A DNA stretch of 37,199 nt from Actinomycetota bacterium. GTDB lineage: Bacteria; Actinomycetota; UBA4738; HRBIN12. Positions 7,947-15,121 of this stretch are shown here, in pieces (within the stretch, counting starts at the first letter, position 1; every line of letters begins with the position of its first letter). Both the position numbers and the translations under genes were made by a program. The notes under the pieces are model-generated. The model was not told where the DNA came from, did no database searches, and saw only the letters and a list, made by a program, of their open reading frames with translations. The stretch is from positions 1 through 37,199 of the forward strand of contig JACQDK010000016.1 in assembly GCA_016201135.1 (NCBI GenBank). The letters are read 5' to 3'.

Positions 7947-7952
7947 TAGTCT
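7947..7952 (+). promoter_or_regulatory. -10-like TAGTCT before cofC
   Basis: TAGTCT is followed by 9 nt and the TTG start at 7962. No Shine-Dalgarno is seen, consistent with a leaderless or near-leaderless transcript. Confidence 0.45.
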
Positions 7953-7961
7953 GAACACCCC

Positions 7962-8606
7962 TTGAAGGTCGTCACGGTGCCCGTGAAGTCGCTCTCCGAG
8001 GCGAAGTCGCGCCTTTCCTCTGCCCTGTCCCCGCTCGAGCGCGGCGCGCTCACGCTGGCGATGCTCGAGGACGTGCTCGACGCCACCCGCGCGCTAGCGG
8101 GTTGGGAGACCTGGGTCGTATCGCCCGACGAGGCCGTGCTGGAGGTCGCCGCCCGCCGGGGAGCTCGCGCTTTGGCGGAGGACAAGCCGCCACTTTCCAG
8201 TGCGATCCGCCAGGCTGAGCAGGAGGCCCTCGACGCCGGGGTGGAGACCCTGGCGGTGCTCCTGGCCGACACGCCTCTCATCACGCCCGAGGCGCTCCTC
8301 CGGGCGCTCCACACGCTGGGCCCCGTCGTCCTTGCCCCCGACGACGACGAGCTCGGCACGAACCTGCTCGTCCGCCGGCCGCCGCGCGTGATACGCGCGA
8401 GGTTCGGGTCGGAGTCGTTCCGCAAGCACCTGGAGACGGCCGCGCTCGCCGACGTGCCTGCGGCGGTCGTGGGGTCGCCCGAGCTCGCCTTCGACCTGGA
8501 CGTCCCGAGCGATATCCTCACCCTGCTCCGGACGCACCGGCAGGGAAGGACCCGGCAGGTCTGCCTCGAGATGGATCTCCGCGCCCGGATCCGGGTGCAC
8601 ACGTGA
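7962..8606 (+). CDS. cofC: 2-phospho-L-lactate / phosphoenolpyruvate guanylyltransferase (F420 biosynthesis)
   Basis: The 214-residue protein is a small nucleotidyltransferase of the CofC/FbiD family, which activates 2-phospholactate or phosphoenolpyruvate with GTP for coenzyme F420. The N-terminus VVTVPVKSLSEAKSRLSS carries the family's P-K-x-x-x-x-A-K-S-R-L motif. TLAVLLADTPLITPEALLRA holds the Asp of the metal site, and APDDDELGTNLLV and FGSESFRKHL are further family landmarks. It starts with TTG at 7962 without a clear ribosome site. Next comes a small OB-fold-like gene 11 nt downstream. The presence of F420 fits an actinobacterial or chloroflexotal genome. Confidence 0.9.
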   Translation: MKVVTVPVKSLSEAKSRLSSALSPLERGALTLAMLEDVLDATRALAGWETWVVSPDEAVLEVAARRGARALAEDKPPLSSAIRQAEQEALDAGVETLAVLLADTPLITPEALLRALHTLGPVVLAPDDDELGTNLLVRRPPRVIRARFGSESFRKHLETAALADVPAAVVGSPELAFDLDVPSDILTLLRTHRQGRTRQVCLEMDLRARIRVHT

Positions 8607-8617
8607 AGGGATGAGCG

Positions 8618-8827
8618 ATGGCCCAGGGCACGATCAAGGAGTTCGACGGCGAGGCCCGCATCGGGGTCCTGCTGATGGAGGACCGGAGCGAGGTGCGCAT
8701 AGACCCCGCATCCCTGGAGGGCGCCGGGATCCGGACGCTCCGCCTGGGGCAGCGCGTGAGGTTCGACCTGGCCGACGAGGCCGGCGCCAAGGTGGCCCGG
8801 TCCCTGCGCCTGGTGACCGTCGACTGA
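8618..8827 (+). CDS. Small cold-shock-like (OB-fold) protein, divergent
   Basis: A 69-residue protein with the length and layout of a cold-shock domain: GTIKEFDGEARIGVLLMED at the N-terminus, a middle RIDPASLEGAG and the closing LRLGQRVRFDL ... RSLRLV strand. The RNA-binding motifs RNP1 (KGFGFI) and RNP2 (VFVHF) are not present; the matching positions read RIGVLLM and EVRIDPA. It may therefore bind something other than single-stranded nucleic acid. The ATG at 8618 follows AAGGGATGAGCG, and the gene lies directly downstream of cofC, probably in the same transcript. The family call is moderate. Confidence 0.6.
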   Translation: MAQGTIKEFDGEARIGVLLMEDRSEVRIDPASLEGAGIRTLRLGQRVRFDLADEAGAKVARSLRLVTVD

Positions 8828-9127
8828 CTAGCGCGAGACCCTGCGCCGCTTCGTCAGCACCTGCTCGGCGAACAGCTTCCCCGCGCTGAAGGAAGCGATG
8901 TCCCGGGCGGGGACCACGATCGGCGTCTGAGGCCTGCGCGGGTTGCGCGCGATGCGCTTGTTGCGATGCTTGCGCTCGAAGGTCCCGAAGTCCGCGAGCG
9001 TCACGCGGTCGCCCTTGACCACGGTCTCTCGTATCGAGTCGATGGCCGCGTCGATCGCTCGCGCGGCGTCCGCCTTCGAGAGGCCCGTCCGCTTCGCCAC
9101 CTCCGCGACGAGGCCGCCCTTGTTCAT
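8828..9127 (-). CDS. hup: DNA-binding protein HU
   Basis: The 99-residue nucleoid protein bends DNA without sequence specificity. It has the HU/IHF fold: MNKGGLVAEVAKRTGLSKAD, the dimerisation helix region, VTLADFGTFERKHR, and the beta-arm with RIARNPRRPQTPIVVPA, where the proline that inserts into DNA sits. A short basic tail (TKRRRVSR) follows. The open frame extends to 9286, but the ATG at 9127 has GGAAGGAG upstream and matches the family's start. A clear promoter (9163-9190) lies behind it. It converges end to end with the small OB-fold gene, with no gap between the two stop codons. Confidence 0.95.
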   Translation of the reverse strand: MNKGGLVAEVAKRTGLSKADAARAIDAAIDSIRETVVKGDRVTLADFGTFERKHRNKRIARNPRRPQTPIVVPARDIASFSAGKLFAEQVLTKRRRVSR

Positions 9128-9162
9128 CAGAGACTCCTTCCCCAAGTGTGGTTCGGATGCAA

Positions 9163-9190
9163 CGGTAGCGACGTGGGCGGGTGCGGTCAA
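9163..9190 (-). promoter_or_regulatory. Sigma70-type promoter of HU gene
   Basis: On the minus strand TTGACC (9190-9185) and TACCGT (9168-9163) are separated by 16 nt, giving a transcript with a leader of roughly 30 nt that carries GGAAGGAG. This is one of the two best -35/-10 pairs in the window. Confidence 0.65.
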
Positions 9191-9228
9191 ACGGGCCTCG
9201 CCGTCCAGGGGAGATCCGGCCCAGCTGC

Positions 9229-9234
9229 TAGCAT
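9229..9234 (+). promoter_or_regulatory. -10-like TAGCAT before tRNA-Gln
   Basis: TAGCAT lies 11 nt before the 5' end of the tRNA. No good -35 is visible. Confidence 0.4.
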
Positions 9235-9245
9235 CGTCGCGTCGG

Positions 9246-9316
9246 TGGCCCGTGGTGTAACGGCAGCACGAGTGACTCTGGATCACTTAGTCTTGGTTCG
9301 AATCCAGGCGGGCCAG
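9246..9316 (+). tRNA. tRNA-Gln (anticodon CUG)
   Basis: A full cloverleaf can be drawn. The acceptor stem is TGGCCCG with CGGGCCA, the D arm contains GTGTAACGGCAGCAC, and the anticodon stem AGTGA/TCACT closes the loop CTCTGGA, giving anticodon CTG for the codon CAG. The T arm contains GGTTCGAATCC. The discriminator is G9316. The 3' CCA is not encoded and would have to be added after transcription. Confidence 0.95.
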
Positions 9317-9321
9317 CGAAC

Positions 9322-9349
9322 GACGACCCGGCCGCCGCGCCGGGTCGTC
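9322..9349 (+). terminator. GC-rich hairpin after tRNA-Gln
   Basis: GACGACCCGGC pairs with GCCGGGTCGTC around a 6-nt loop, a perfect 11-bp stem starting six bases after the tRNA. No T-run follows, so it may serve as a terminator or as a 3' processing barrier. It also lies just past the stop of the minus-strand phosphoesterase. Confidence 0.5.
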
Positions 9350-9363
9350 ACCCACCTGATACG

Positions 9364-9861
9364 TCATCCGCCCGGGCTCGATGCCGGGCCCGGTGGCGGG
9401 TGAAGTGGCAGCGGCATCGGCGGCAACGGCTGCTGCCGGAAATCGAACTCCTTCCGCAGATCCCCGAGGATCCTCACGTCCTCCCGAACCGTGGGGCGCG
9501 AGTCGGGCCGCCCGTCCGTGCTGGGGTCGAGCCGCTGTCCGGCGAGGAAGAGATCCTCGATGAGCTTGAGATACGCGTCGAACGAGAGCGTCTGGTGGTC
9601 GATCAGGCCGGGCTTGACCCAGGGGCTTATGACGAGCCCGGGAACGCGGAGCCCGTAGCCGTTCTGATCGACCACCGGGGGCACGACGTGGTCGTAGAAC
9701 CCGCCCCAGTCGTCCCAGGTCAGGAAGATCGCCGACGTGTCCCAGTACGGAGACCGCATCACGGCGTCGATCATCTTCGTCACGTACGCGGTGCCGCCAG
9801 TGAGCGGAGGGTTCGTTCCCTGCATCGGATGCTCGCTGATGGCGCCGCTCCCGGGCGTGAT
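9364..9861 (-). CDS. Phosphoesterase (PF04185-like), C-terminal part after in-frame TGA
   Basis: This is the continuation, in the same frame, of the phosphoesterase lipoprotein after an internal TGA at 9864-9862. It reads [19 protein letters not shown], then [20 protein letters not shown] and [19 protein letters not shown], the family's metal-site block, then [13 protein letters not shown] and the C-terminal domain with a proline-rich tail. The first internal ATG is at 9825, but that start would lack the N-terminal half of the active site and could not make a working enzyme. If the TGA is real, this half is dead unless read through. Confidence 0.7.
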   Translation of the reverse strand: MTPGSGAISEHPMQGTNPPLTGGTAYVTKMIDAVMRSPYWDTSAIFLTWDDWGGFYDHVVPPVVDQNGYGLRVPGLVISPWVKPGLIDHQTLSFDAYLKLIEDLFLAGQRLDPSTDGRPDSRPTVREDVRILGDLRKEFDFRQQPLPPMPLPLHPPPGPASSPGG

Positions 9862-10821
9862 TCATGAGACCGTCGGGAGCGTCCCATCCCGAAGCGAGCT
9901 GAGGAAGTCCTGGTGGGTGTGGAAGTGGTCGAGGTCCCGACTCTCGTGGACGTCGGTGAAGGCCGGCAGCGGGTTCTGCGCCGGCGTCCAGCCGGCCACA
10001 CGGCACGGCTGGCGCTGGCACTCCTCGCGAGGGTAGTAGCCCCAGCTCACGTGCGCCCGGTCGAGCAGGTACGTGATGTCGGTCCACGCCCACGTCGACG
10101 GGTGTCTTCCCTTCTTCTGGTTCGTCAGCGAGTCGATCTGGTCGAGGTCGGATCGGCAGCTCATCGGGTCGTGTGCGTCCGTGCACCAGGCGGACCAGCC
10201 CGAAACGAGGAACAGGTGCGAGGGCAGGGTCCATGAGTCGGAGGGCGCGAACATCCGATCCTGGAGACCGAAGCGCGCCGCCCACGTCCAGTAGTTGGGG
10301 ATCTCACGCGCATCGTGATACCCCATCACGTCGGGCTGCCGCTGCGGTCCCAGGGTCCCCAGGCAGTCGACCTCCGCGCGCGTCTCGGGGCAGGCGAACG
10401 GGGAATCTATCGCCGCCTGGATGAAGCCGTCCATCTTCCCGCCGTTCACGTCGGTGACCGCGTAGTCCACCGAGTGCGGGCCCCCGATGTTGACGAGCGC
10501 GCTCTCGTGATAGGGCGGGGCGCAGATGCCTGTCACCGGGTCGGGTACACACACCGTGAAACGGCCGTTCCGCGCAGGGATCCCGTCGGCCCCGGGGAAC
10601 GTCCCGAAGTAGGAGTCGAACGACCGGTTCTCCTGAACGATGAAGATGACGTGCTGGATGTTCTCGAAGCCTCGGAGCTGGCTGGCCTGCGAGCTCGCGG
10701 GCGGAGAGGACCACACGCCCGTCGGGCTCTTCGGAAGGGGGGCGCCCGAGCCTGCGACGCAAGCGCTCGCCGTCAGGACCAGGGCCAGGGCGAGGGCGCG
10801 CCTTCGCAGGCGGGATCTCAT
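9862..10821 (-). CDS. Phosphoesterase / phospholipase C-like lipoprotein, N-terminal part
   Basis: ATG at 10821 starts a lipoprotein signal: basic MRSRLRRR, a hydrophobic stretch and Cys21 in LTASAC. HVIFIVQENRSFDSYFGTFP at about residues 55-75 is the hallmark of the PF04185 phosphoesterase family (acid phosphatases and phospholipase C), with the Glu and Asn of the metal site. The protein then runs normally to DGTLPTVS and meets TGA as codon 320. Family members usually read S-W-I-x-P at this place, so TGA stands where TGG (Trp) is expected. With the downstream part the protein would have 485 codons, a normal length. A TAGGCT box 8 nt upstream suggests a leaderless transcript. It would hydrolyse phosphate esters or phospholipids at the cell surface. 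Confidence 0.75.
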   Translation of the reverse strand: MRSRLRRRALALALVLTASACVAGSGAPLPKSPTGVWSSPPASSQASQLRGFENIQHVIFIVQENRSFDSYFGTFPGADGIPARNGRFTVCVPDPVTGICAPPYHESALVNIGGPHSVDYAVTDVNGGKMDGFIQAAIDSPFACPETRAEVDCLGTLGPQRQPDVMGYHDAREIPNYWTWAARFGLQDRMFAPSDSWTLPSHLFLVSGWSAWCTDAHDPMSCRSDLDQIDSLTNQKKGRHPSTWAWTDITYLLDRAHVSWGYYPREECQRQPCRVAGWTPAQNPLPAFTDVHESRDLDHFHTHQDFLSSLRDGTLPTVS

Positions 10822-10829
10822 GAGCGCGA

Positions 10830-10835
10830 AGCCTA
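10830..10835 (-). promoter_or_regulatory. -10-like TAGGCT, leaderless spacing
   Basis: Minus-strand TAGGCT followed by 8 nt and the phosphoesterase ATG at 10821, with no Shine-Dalgarno site. Confidence 0.45.
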
Positions 10836-10904
10836 CTCCGGTGCGCTCCACGGAGTGAGCCACCTGCAAGCGTCGATCCCGGGTCGGCCCCGCGGGCCTC
10901 GACG

Positions 10905-10910
10905 TACGAT
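10905..10910 (+). promoter_or_regulatory. -10-like TACGAT before isocitrate dehydrogenase
   Basis: TACGAT lies 33 nt before the TTG start; the leader contains AAGGAGG at 10930-10936. No clear -35 is seen. Confidence 0.35.
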
Positions 10911-10943
10911 GACGCCACCCGCGGCAACGAAGGAGGCTCCCCC

Positions 10944-12407
10944 TTGGAAGCGAACGTATCCCCCGCCGGAAAGACCCTGGTCACGCTGATACCCGGCGAC
11001 GGGATCGGCCCCGAGTGCGTGACCGCCGCCCGTCGAGTGGTGGAGGCATCCGGCGCTCCCATCGACTGGCAGGAGTGCGAGGCGGGCGCCGAGGTCTTCA
11101 AGCAGGGACTGCCCTCCGGCGTACCGCCCGAGACGATCGACTCGATCACCCATACCCGAGTCGCGCTGAAGGGTCCCCTCGAGACCCCGGTCGGCTTCGG
11201 AGAGAAGAGCGCGAACGTCACCCTGCGCAAGCTGTTCGAGACCTACGCCAACGTGCGCCCGGTCCGCGAGATGCCGGGGGTGAAGACCCCCTACACCGGC
11301 CGCGGGGTGGACCTCGTCGTCGTGCGCGAGAACGTCGAGGACCTGTACGCCGGAATCGAGTACATGCAGACCCCCGGCGTGGCCGAGTGCCTGAAGCTGA
11401 TCAGCGTGAAGGGGTCGGAGAAGATCGCGCGGTTCGCGTTCGAGTACGCGCGAAGCGACAACCGGGAGAGCGTGGCCTGCGCCACGAAGGCCAACATCAT
11501 GAAGCTCACGGAGGGAACCTTGAAGCGCGTCTTCGAGCAGGTGGCTCCCGACTACCCCGACATCGAGTCCTGGCACGTGATCATCGACAACTGCGCGCAC
11601 CAGCTCGTCAAGCGCCCCGAACAGTTCGACGTGATCACCACGACCAACATGAACGGCGACATCATCAGCGACCTTTCGTCGGCGCTGATCGGCGGGCTCG
11701 GGTTCGCCCCCTCGGCGAACATCGGGAACGAGATCGCGATCTTCGAGGCGGTGCACGGGTCGGCACCGAAGTACGCGGGAAAGAACGTGATCAATCCGAC
11801 CGCCGTGATCCTGTCGGCCGTGATGATGCTGCGCTACCTCCAGATGTTCGAGCAGGCCGACGCGATAGAGCACGCCGTGGGAATCACGCTGGAGTCGGGG
11901 GTCCTCACCGGCGACGTCGTCGGGTACGGGAACGGCGCCTCGACGACGGGCTACACGGACACGATCATCTCGAACCTCGGGAAGCGCTCCGAGACCTGGA
12001 CCGTGCGCGAACACAAGCCCCTGCACCTGCCGAAGCTCTCGCCCGACCCCGACTACGTGAAGCCGGCCACCAGGGCGGTCGTGGGCCTCGACGTGTTCCT
12101 CGAGTCGCCGCTCTCGTCGTCCGAGCTCGGGTCCTCGCTGATGGAGCTCACTTCCGACACGCGGCTTTCCCTGAAGATGGTCTCCTCGCGCGGGACGAAG
12201 GTGTTCCCGCCGACCGGCGCGATCGCCGACACGCTCGACCACTGGCGGGCCCGGTTCATCACCAAGGAGAAGCCCGGGGACCTGCCCGACGAGGACGTGA
12301 ACCAGCTGCTCGCGCGGATCTCGCGCCGCCACACGTGGATGCACATCGAGAAGCTCCAGGAGTTCGACGGAGAGCTCGGGTTCACCAGGGATCAGGGCGA
12401 GAACTGA
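10944..12407 (+). CDS. icd: Isocitrate dehydrogenase (NADP-type)
   Basis: The 487-residue enzyme oxidises isocitrate to 2-oxoglutarate in the TCA cycle. LIPGDGIGPECV opens the beta-decarboxylating dehydrogenase fold. The isocitrate-binding S-x-N-x-x-L-R motif is present as SANVTLR (Ser89, Asn91, Arg95), followed by NVRP (Arg105). TTNMNGDIISDLSSALIGGLG holds the metal-binding aspartates. In the cofactor loop, HGSAPKYAGKNVINP, the Lys-Tyr pair matches NADP-dependent enzymes; NAD enzymes usually have Asp-Ile there. The C-terminal extension of about 130 residues resembles the longer Thermus-type enzyme. The start is TTG with AAGGAGG upstream. It is a single-gene unit between the divergent phosphoesterase and a secreted protein gene. 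Confidence 0.93.
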   Translation: MEANVSPAGKTLVTLIPGDGIGPECVTAARRVVEASGAPIDWQECEAGAEVFKQGLPSGVPPETIDSITHTRVALKGPLETPVGFGEKSANVTLRKLFETYANVRPVREMPGVKTPYTGRGVDLVVVRENVEDLYAGIEYMQTPGVAECLKLISVKGSEKIARFAFEYARSDNRESVACATKANIMKLTEGTLKRVFEQVAPDYPDIESWHVIIDNCAHQLVKRPEQFDVITTTNMNGDIISDLSSALIGGLGFAPSANIGNEIAIFEAVHGSAPKYAGKNVINPTAVILSAVMMLRYLQMFEQADAIEHAVGITLESGVLTGDVVGYGNGASTTGYTDTIISNLGKRSETWTVREHKPLHLPKLSPDPDYVKPATRAVVGLDVFLESPLSSSELGSSLMELTSDTRLSLKMVSSRGTKVFPPTGAIADTLDHWRARFITKEKPGDLPDEDVNQLLARISRRHTWMHIEKLQEFDGELGFTRDQGEN

Positions 12408-12490
12408 GGTGCCGAGTGCACGACGCACGAGGACTTCGGCCCGCGGCGACAAGGTTGAAACTCGGGCCCGACCGGGGGGATCATCCGGCG

Positions 12491-12496
12491 TATCAT
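12491..12496 (+). promoter_or_regulatory. -10-like TATCAT in a repeated ATCATCCGGC element
   Basis: TATCAT is followed by 8 nt and the ATG at 12505. The surrounding ATCATCCGGC is present twice in tandem (12480-12489 and 12492-12501), and TATCATCCGG recurs before the start at 15122. Confidence 0.5.
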
Positions 12497-12504
12497 CCGG
12501 CTCT

Positions 12505-13800
12505 ATGGTGAAGCCCCCCCTTCGCCCTCTTCTCAAGGCCGCATGCGTCGGCGCCACGGCCGTGGCATTCCTCCTGACCCAAGCGCTCCCTGCGCTGGCG
12601 CTTCCGGCCATCAAACCCGACAGCACATGGATGACGAACGGCCCGATCCGCGCCGTCGTCGAGATCGGCCAGGTGGTGTACGTGGGCGGGCAGTTCACGG
12701 CCCTGTGCCAGGTCGCCGGCGGCGTCGGTGCGTGCGGAGCAGGCGACACGATCGCAGTGGACAACCTCGCGGCGATCGACGCGACCACGGGCCAGCCCCT
12801 GGGGTACGACTCGGTCGCCCACACGACGACCTTCGACCACTCCGTTACGGGCACTTCGGCTCCGATCGTCTACGACCTGGCGGCCTCTCCTGCGGGCGAC
12901 CGGCTGTTCATCGGGGGCCAGTTCGCCAAGGTGGACGGAAAGAGCCGCAAGAACGTCGCGGCGATGGACATCGACGCGACCGGGCAGGGCACGCTCGACA
13001 CCGCTTTCAGGGCGAAGCTGACAGGCGGCAGGGTGTTCGGCCTCGAAGCATCGGCGACCCGTCTGTACGCGGGTGGAACGTTCACGCAGGCCGCATCCCA
13101 GGGGACCGTCTACGCCCGGTATCACCTGGCCTCGATCGACTACTCGGGGAACGTGGATCCGTCGTGGGCTCCCACCGTCGACGCCTCCGCAGGCTGCGCC
13201 CGTGACTGCGGCATTCGAGAGCTGGCGTTGGCAGTCGACGACGGGGGGGCCAGCATCTTCGTGACCGGCGACTTCAACAGCATCGACGGGATGGCGCGAA
13301 AGACGCTCGCGAAGCTCGACGCGGGTGGAACCGGAACGCCTCGGTCGTGGACGCCGGGTGGCTTCATCGGTACCAACGCCTTCGGCTACGACCTCCTTCC
13401 GACAGACACCAAGCTCTACGTGGCGGAGGGAGGCTCGGACTTCTTCGCCCTCTTCGACCCGGTGACCGGCGACATGCTCGCGAAGACCGATACGAACGGG
13501 TCGGTCCAGGCGGTCGCCCTCGAGGGGGACACGCCGATCATCGGCGGGCACTTCCGCTTCGTCGCTGACAACCTCGGCGAGAACTGCGGCACGAGCGGCG
13601 GAACGTGCGCGGCGCATCACAAGATCGCCGCGCTCGATCCCGCGAACAGCTATCTGGCCGACAACTCCTGGAACCCCTCGCTCGACGGTGACTACCACGG
13701 CGCCTGGTCTCTGCTGGTGGACGGGACGCAGCTGTACATCGGCGGCGACTACACGGCGGTATCGGGCGTGGCGCAGCAGTACTTCGCCCGCCTCAGCTGA
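12505..13800 (+). CDS. Secreted beta-propeller-like protein
   Basis: A 431-residue exported protein. The signal peptide is MVKPPLRPLLK plus a hydrophobic core ending QALPALA, with likely cleavage before LPAIKP. The mature part is made of repeats centred on a strand and Gly-Gly turn: VVYVGGQFTAL, RLFIGGQFAKVDG, RLYAGGTFTQA, IFVTGDFNSIDG, TPIIGGHFRFV and QLYIGGDYTAVSG, each followed by a stretch like LAAIDATTG. This is the pattern of delta-60/DUF5122-type propellers found in surface proteins of high-GC bacteria. Four cysteines pair plausibly (two in a CGTSGGTC-like loop). It has no catalytic motif I can name. It starts leaderless-style after TATCAT. Confidence 0.65.
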   Translation: MVKPPLRPLLKAACVGATAVAFLLTQALPALALPAIKPDSTWMTNGPIRAVVEIGQVVYVGGQFTALCQVAGGVGACGAGDTIAVDNLAAIDATTGQPLGYDSVAHTTTFDHSVTGTSAPIVYDLAASPAGDRLFIGGQFAKVDGKSRKNVAAMDIDATGQGTLDTAFRAKLTGGRVFGLEASATRLYAGGTFTQAASQGTVYARYHLASIDYSGNVDPSWAPTVDASAGCARDCGIRELALAVDDGGASIFVTGDFNSIDGMARKTLAKLDAGGTGTPRSWTPGGFIGTNAFGYDLLPTDTKLYVAEGGSDFFALFDPVTGDMLAKTDTNGSVQAVALEGDTPIIGGHFRFVADNLGENCGTSGGTCAAHHKIAALDPANSYLADNSWNPSLDGDYHGAWSLLVDGTQLYIGGDYTAVSGVAQQYFARLS

Positions 13801-13898
13801 GACCGAGGGGTGGGGCTGAGCCCTACGCGGGCGACGTCCGCGAGGTTTCCCCAGAGGTCCCGGCGGCGGCTCCGTGAGGGAGTCGGGGCGACGTCGGA

Positions 13899-13904
13899 TA
13901 CACT
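13899..13904 (+). promoter_or_regulatory. -10-like TACACT upstream of tRNA-Glu
   Basis: TACACT lies about 88 nt before the tRNA. Transcription from here would include the folded segment 13920-13975 as a 5' leader of the tRNA precursor. Confidence 0.3.
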
Positions 13905-13919
13905 CCCCGGCGAGCCTGC

Positions 13920-13975
13920 GGGTCCGGGCGCCGCTCTTGGTAGCGGCAGGTCTGGAGAGCATGGGTGCCGGACCC
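13920..13975 (+). other. Potential structured RNA element 5' of tRNA-Glu
   Basis: GGGTCCGG (13920-13927) pairs perfectly with CCGGACCC (13968-13975). Within this outer stem GCCGCT (13930-13935) pairs with AGCGGC (13942-13947). The 56-nt unit sits between a TACACT box and the tRNA. It lacks a T-loop sequence and is too short for a tRNA. It may be a tRNA leader fold or a small RNA, or chance pairing in GC-rich DNA. Confidence 0.3.
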
Positions 13976-13991
13976 TCGGGCGGAACCACAC

Positions 13992-14067
13992 GGTCCCATC
14001 GTCTAGAGGCCTAGGACACCACCCTCTCAAGGTGGAGACACGGGTTCGAATCCCGTTGGGACTACCA
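13992..14067 (+). tRNA. tRNA-Glu (anticodon CUC)
   Basis: The acceptor stem is GGTCCCA with TGGGACT (one G-T pair), the D arm TCGTCTAGAGGCCTAGGACA, and the anticodon stem CCACC/GGTGG closes the loop CTCTCAA, giving anticodon CTC for codon GAG. The T arm is CGGGTTCGAATCCCG. Discriminator A14064 is followed by an encoded CCA (14065-14067), unlike the tRNA-Gln in this window. Confidence 0.95.
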
Positions 14068-14079
14068 GGGGAAGCCGCC

Positions 14080-14379
14080 TCAAGGCGACCCCTCGGTCGC
14101 GCTGACCCGACCCTCGACGGCCCACATGGAGACCGATGGATCGGACCCGGCCTGTCGGAACATGGCCAGCGCGGCCGGCGGCTCGCCCGATGCGCGCATC
14201 GCCACCACGGCTTCCTTCGACTCCCATACCGTGACGATCCGCCAGGTCCCGTCCTCGGCTCGCAACAGAGACGACTCGATGAGCCCGGCGGGCAGGACGG
14301 CGCTCTTGCCCTCCCAGGCCGCGCGCAGGTCGCTCTCCCGAGCGCCCTCGACCGCCCCTTCCACGATCGTGACGAACAT
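14080..14379 (-). CDS. ABM-like (antibiotic biosynthesis monooxygenase fold) protein
   Basis: This 99-residue protein looks like a dimeric alpha-beta barrel of the ABM type: FVTIVEGAVEGARESDLRAAW, then LPAGLIESSLLRAEDGTWRIVTVWESKEA and a C-terminal helix region AALAMFRQAG. Members are small monooxygenases or stress-linked proteins without cofactor motifs, so a substrate cannot be given. The ATG at 14379 follows GAGAGGGGGG. The longer frame upstream has no coding character. A minus-strand TATCAT (14434-14429) could be its -10. It stands alone, convergent with tRNA-Glu and divergent from the next operon. Confidence 0.7.
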   Translation of the reverse strand: MFVTIVEGAVEGARESDLRAAWEGKSAVLPAGLIESSLLRAEDGTWRIVTVWESKEAVVAMRASGEPPAALAMFRQAGSDPSVSMWAVEGRVSATEGSP

Positions 14380-14575
14380 GGAGCACCCCCCTCTCGGTCC
14401 GCGGCATCCCGTCCGGCTCCCGAAACAGATGATATGTGAGGCATCGAGCCTTTCGCGGATTCCCGGAGGAGGGCAGCGATGCCGAGAGAGGTCGCTGACG
14501 CTTCCATCGCGGCGCGATGACCGCTGGATCGGCGTGGATGTGGTGTGATGGGGCTTCGCTCGATGAGGTACCGAG

Positions 14576-15085
14576 ATGGTCGCGCCAGATAGCAGCAAGA
14601 AGGAGAGCCGGAGCGCCGTCGTGGAGCCCCTGACGCCGGGGGCGTTCGCGCCGTTCGGTCGGGTGATCGACCTGCCCGCACGACCGGAGGACGCGGCCGG
14701 CCCCGGATGGTGCTGGTGGGCCGAGCTCGATCTGCTCCCCACCGACGGGCGTGCGTTCGGCATCGGCTACCTCGCCCTCGAGCACGGGCCAACCTCGTTC
14801 GACTGGGCGGAGCGGCACCTGCGGACGGTCGAGGTCGTGATCCCGCTCACCGGCGCGATGGGTGTCTACGCCAGGGAGCCGGGCGACCTCGACACCGACG
14901 CCCGCTTCCACGTCTTCCGGGTCGAGCCGGGCGCCGCCGTCGTTCTCGATCCCGGCGTCTGGCACGGCGCGCCCTTGGCGCTGGGCGGGCCGGCCCGAGG
15001 CATCGTCCTGATCCTGGAGCGCACCGGCGCCACCGACGTGGACCTCGTCCGATTCGAGGACGCGCCCGTCTCCGTGATCCCTTAG
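14576..15085 (+). CDS. Ureidoglycolate lyase-like (AllA family) protein
   Basis: The 169-residue protein resembles the cupin-like AllA family, whose founder splits ureidoglycolate into glyoxylate and urea in purine breakdown. Family landmarks are VEPLTPGAFAPFGRVID near the N-terminus, FGIGYLALEHGPTSFDWAER, the EVVIPLTGA strand, and FRVEPGAAVVLDPGVWHGAP near the C-terminus with the His of the active site. It starts with ATG at 14576 (ATGAGGT upstream). It is the first gene of a plus-strand trio with an isochorismatase-fold hydrolase and a glycosidase, and no other allantoin gene is nearby, so its true substrate may differ. Confidence 0.7.
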   Translation: MVAPDSSKKESRSAVVEPLTPGAFAPFGRVIDLPARPEDAAGPGWCWWAELDLLPTDGRAFGIGYLALEHGPTSFDWAERHLRTVEVVIPLTGAMGVYAREPGDLDTDARFHVFRVEPGAAVVLDPGVWHGAPLALGGPARGIVLILERTGATDVDLVRFEDAPVSVIP

Positions 15086-15109
15086 CCGGCCACCTTCCCG
15101 CCCGGCCCC

Positions 15110-15115
15110 TATCAT
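15110..15115 (+). promoter_or_regulatory. -10-like TATCAT before isochorismatase-fold gene
   Basis: TATCAT is followed by 6 nt and the GTG at 15122. The ten bases TATCATCCGG are the same as those at 12491-12500. Confidence 0.45.
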
Positions 15116-15121
15116 CCGGGC

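Noticed and set aside
9862-9864. Selenocysteine at the in-frame TGA of the phosphoesterase
   Set aside because: The family has tryptophan, not cysteine, at this place, and no clear SECIS-like hairpin stands directly after the codon.
10833-12854. A 673-codon open frame antisense to isocitrate dehydrogenase
   Set aside because: It lies opposite a clearly conserved enzyme gene; long antisense frames are expected in very GC-rich DNA. The translated sequence shows no domain and is rich in Arg, Val, Asp and His as in other shadows here.
13920-13975. An additional tRNA before tRNA-Glu
   Set aside because: The folded unit is only 56 nt and lacks a T-loop with TTCGA and a proper anticodon arm.
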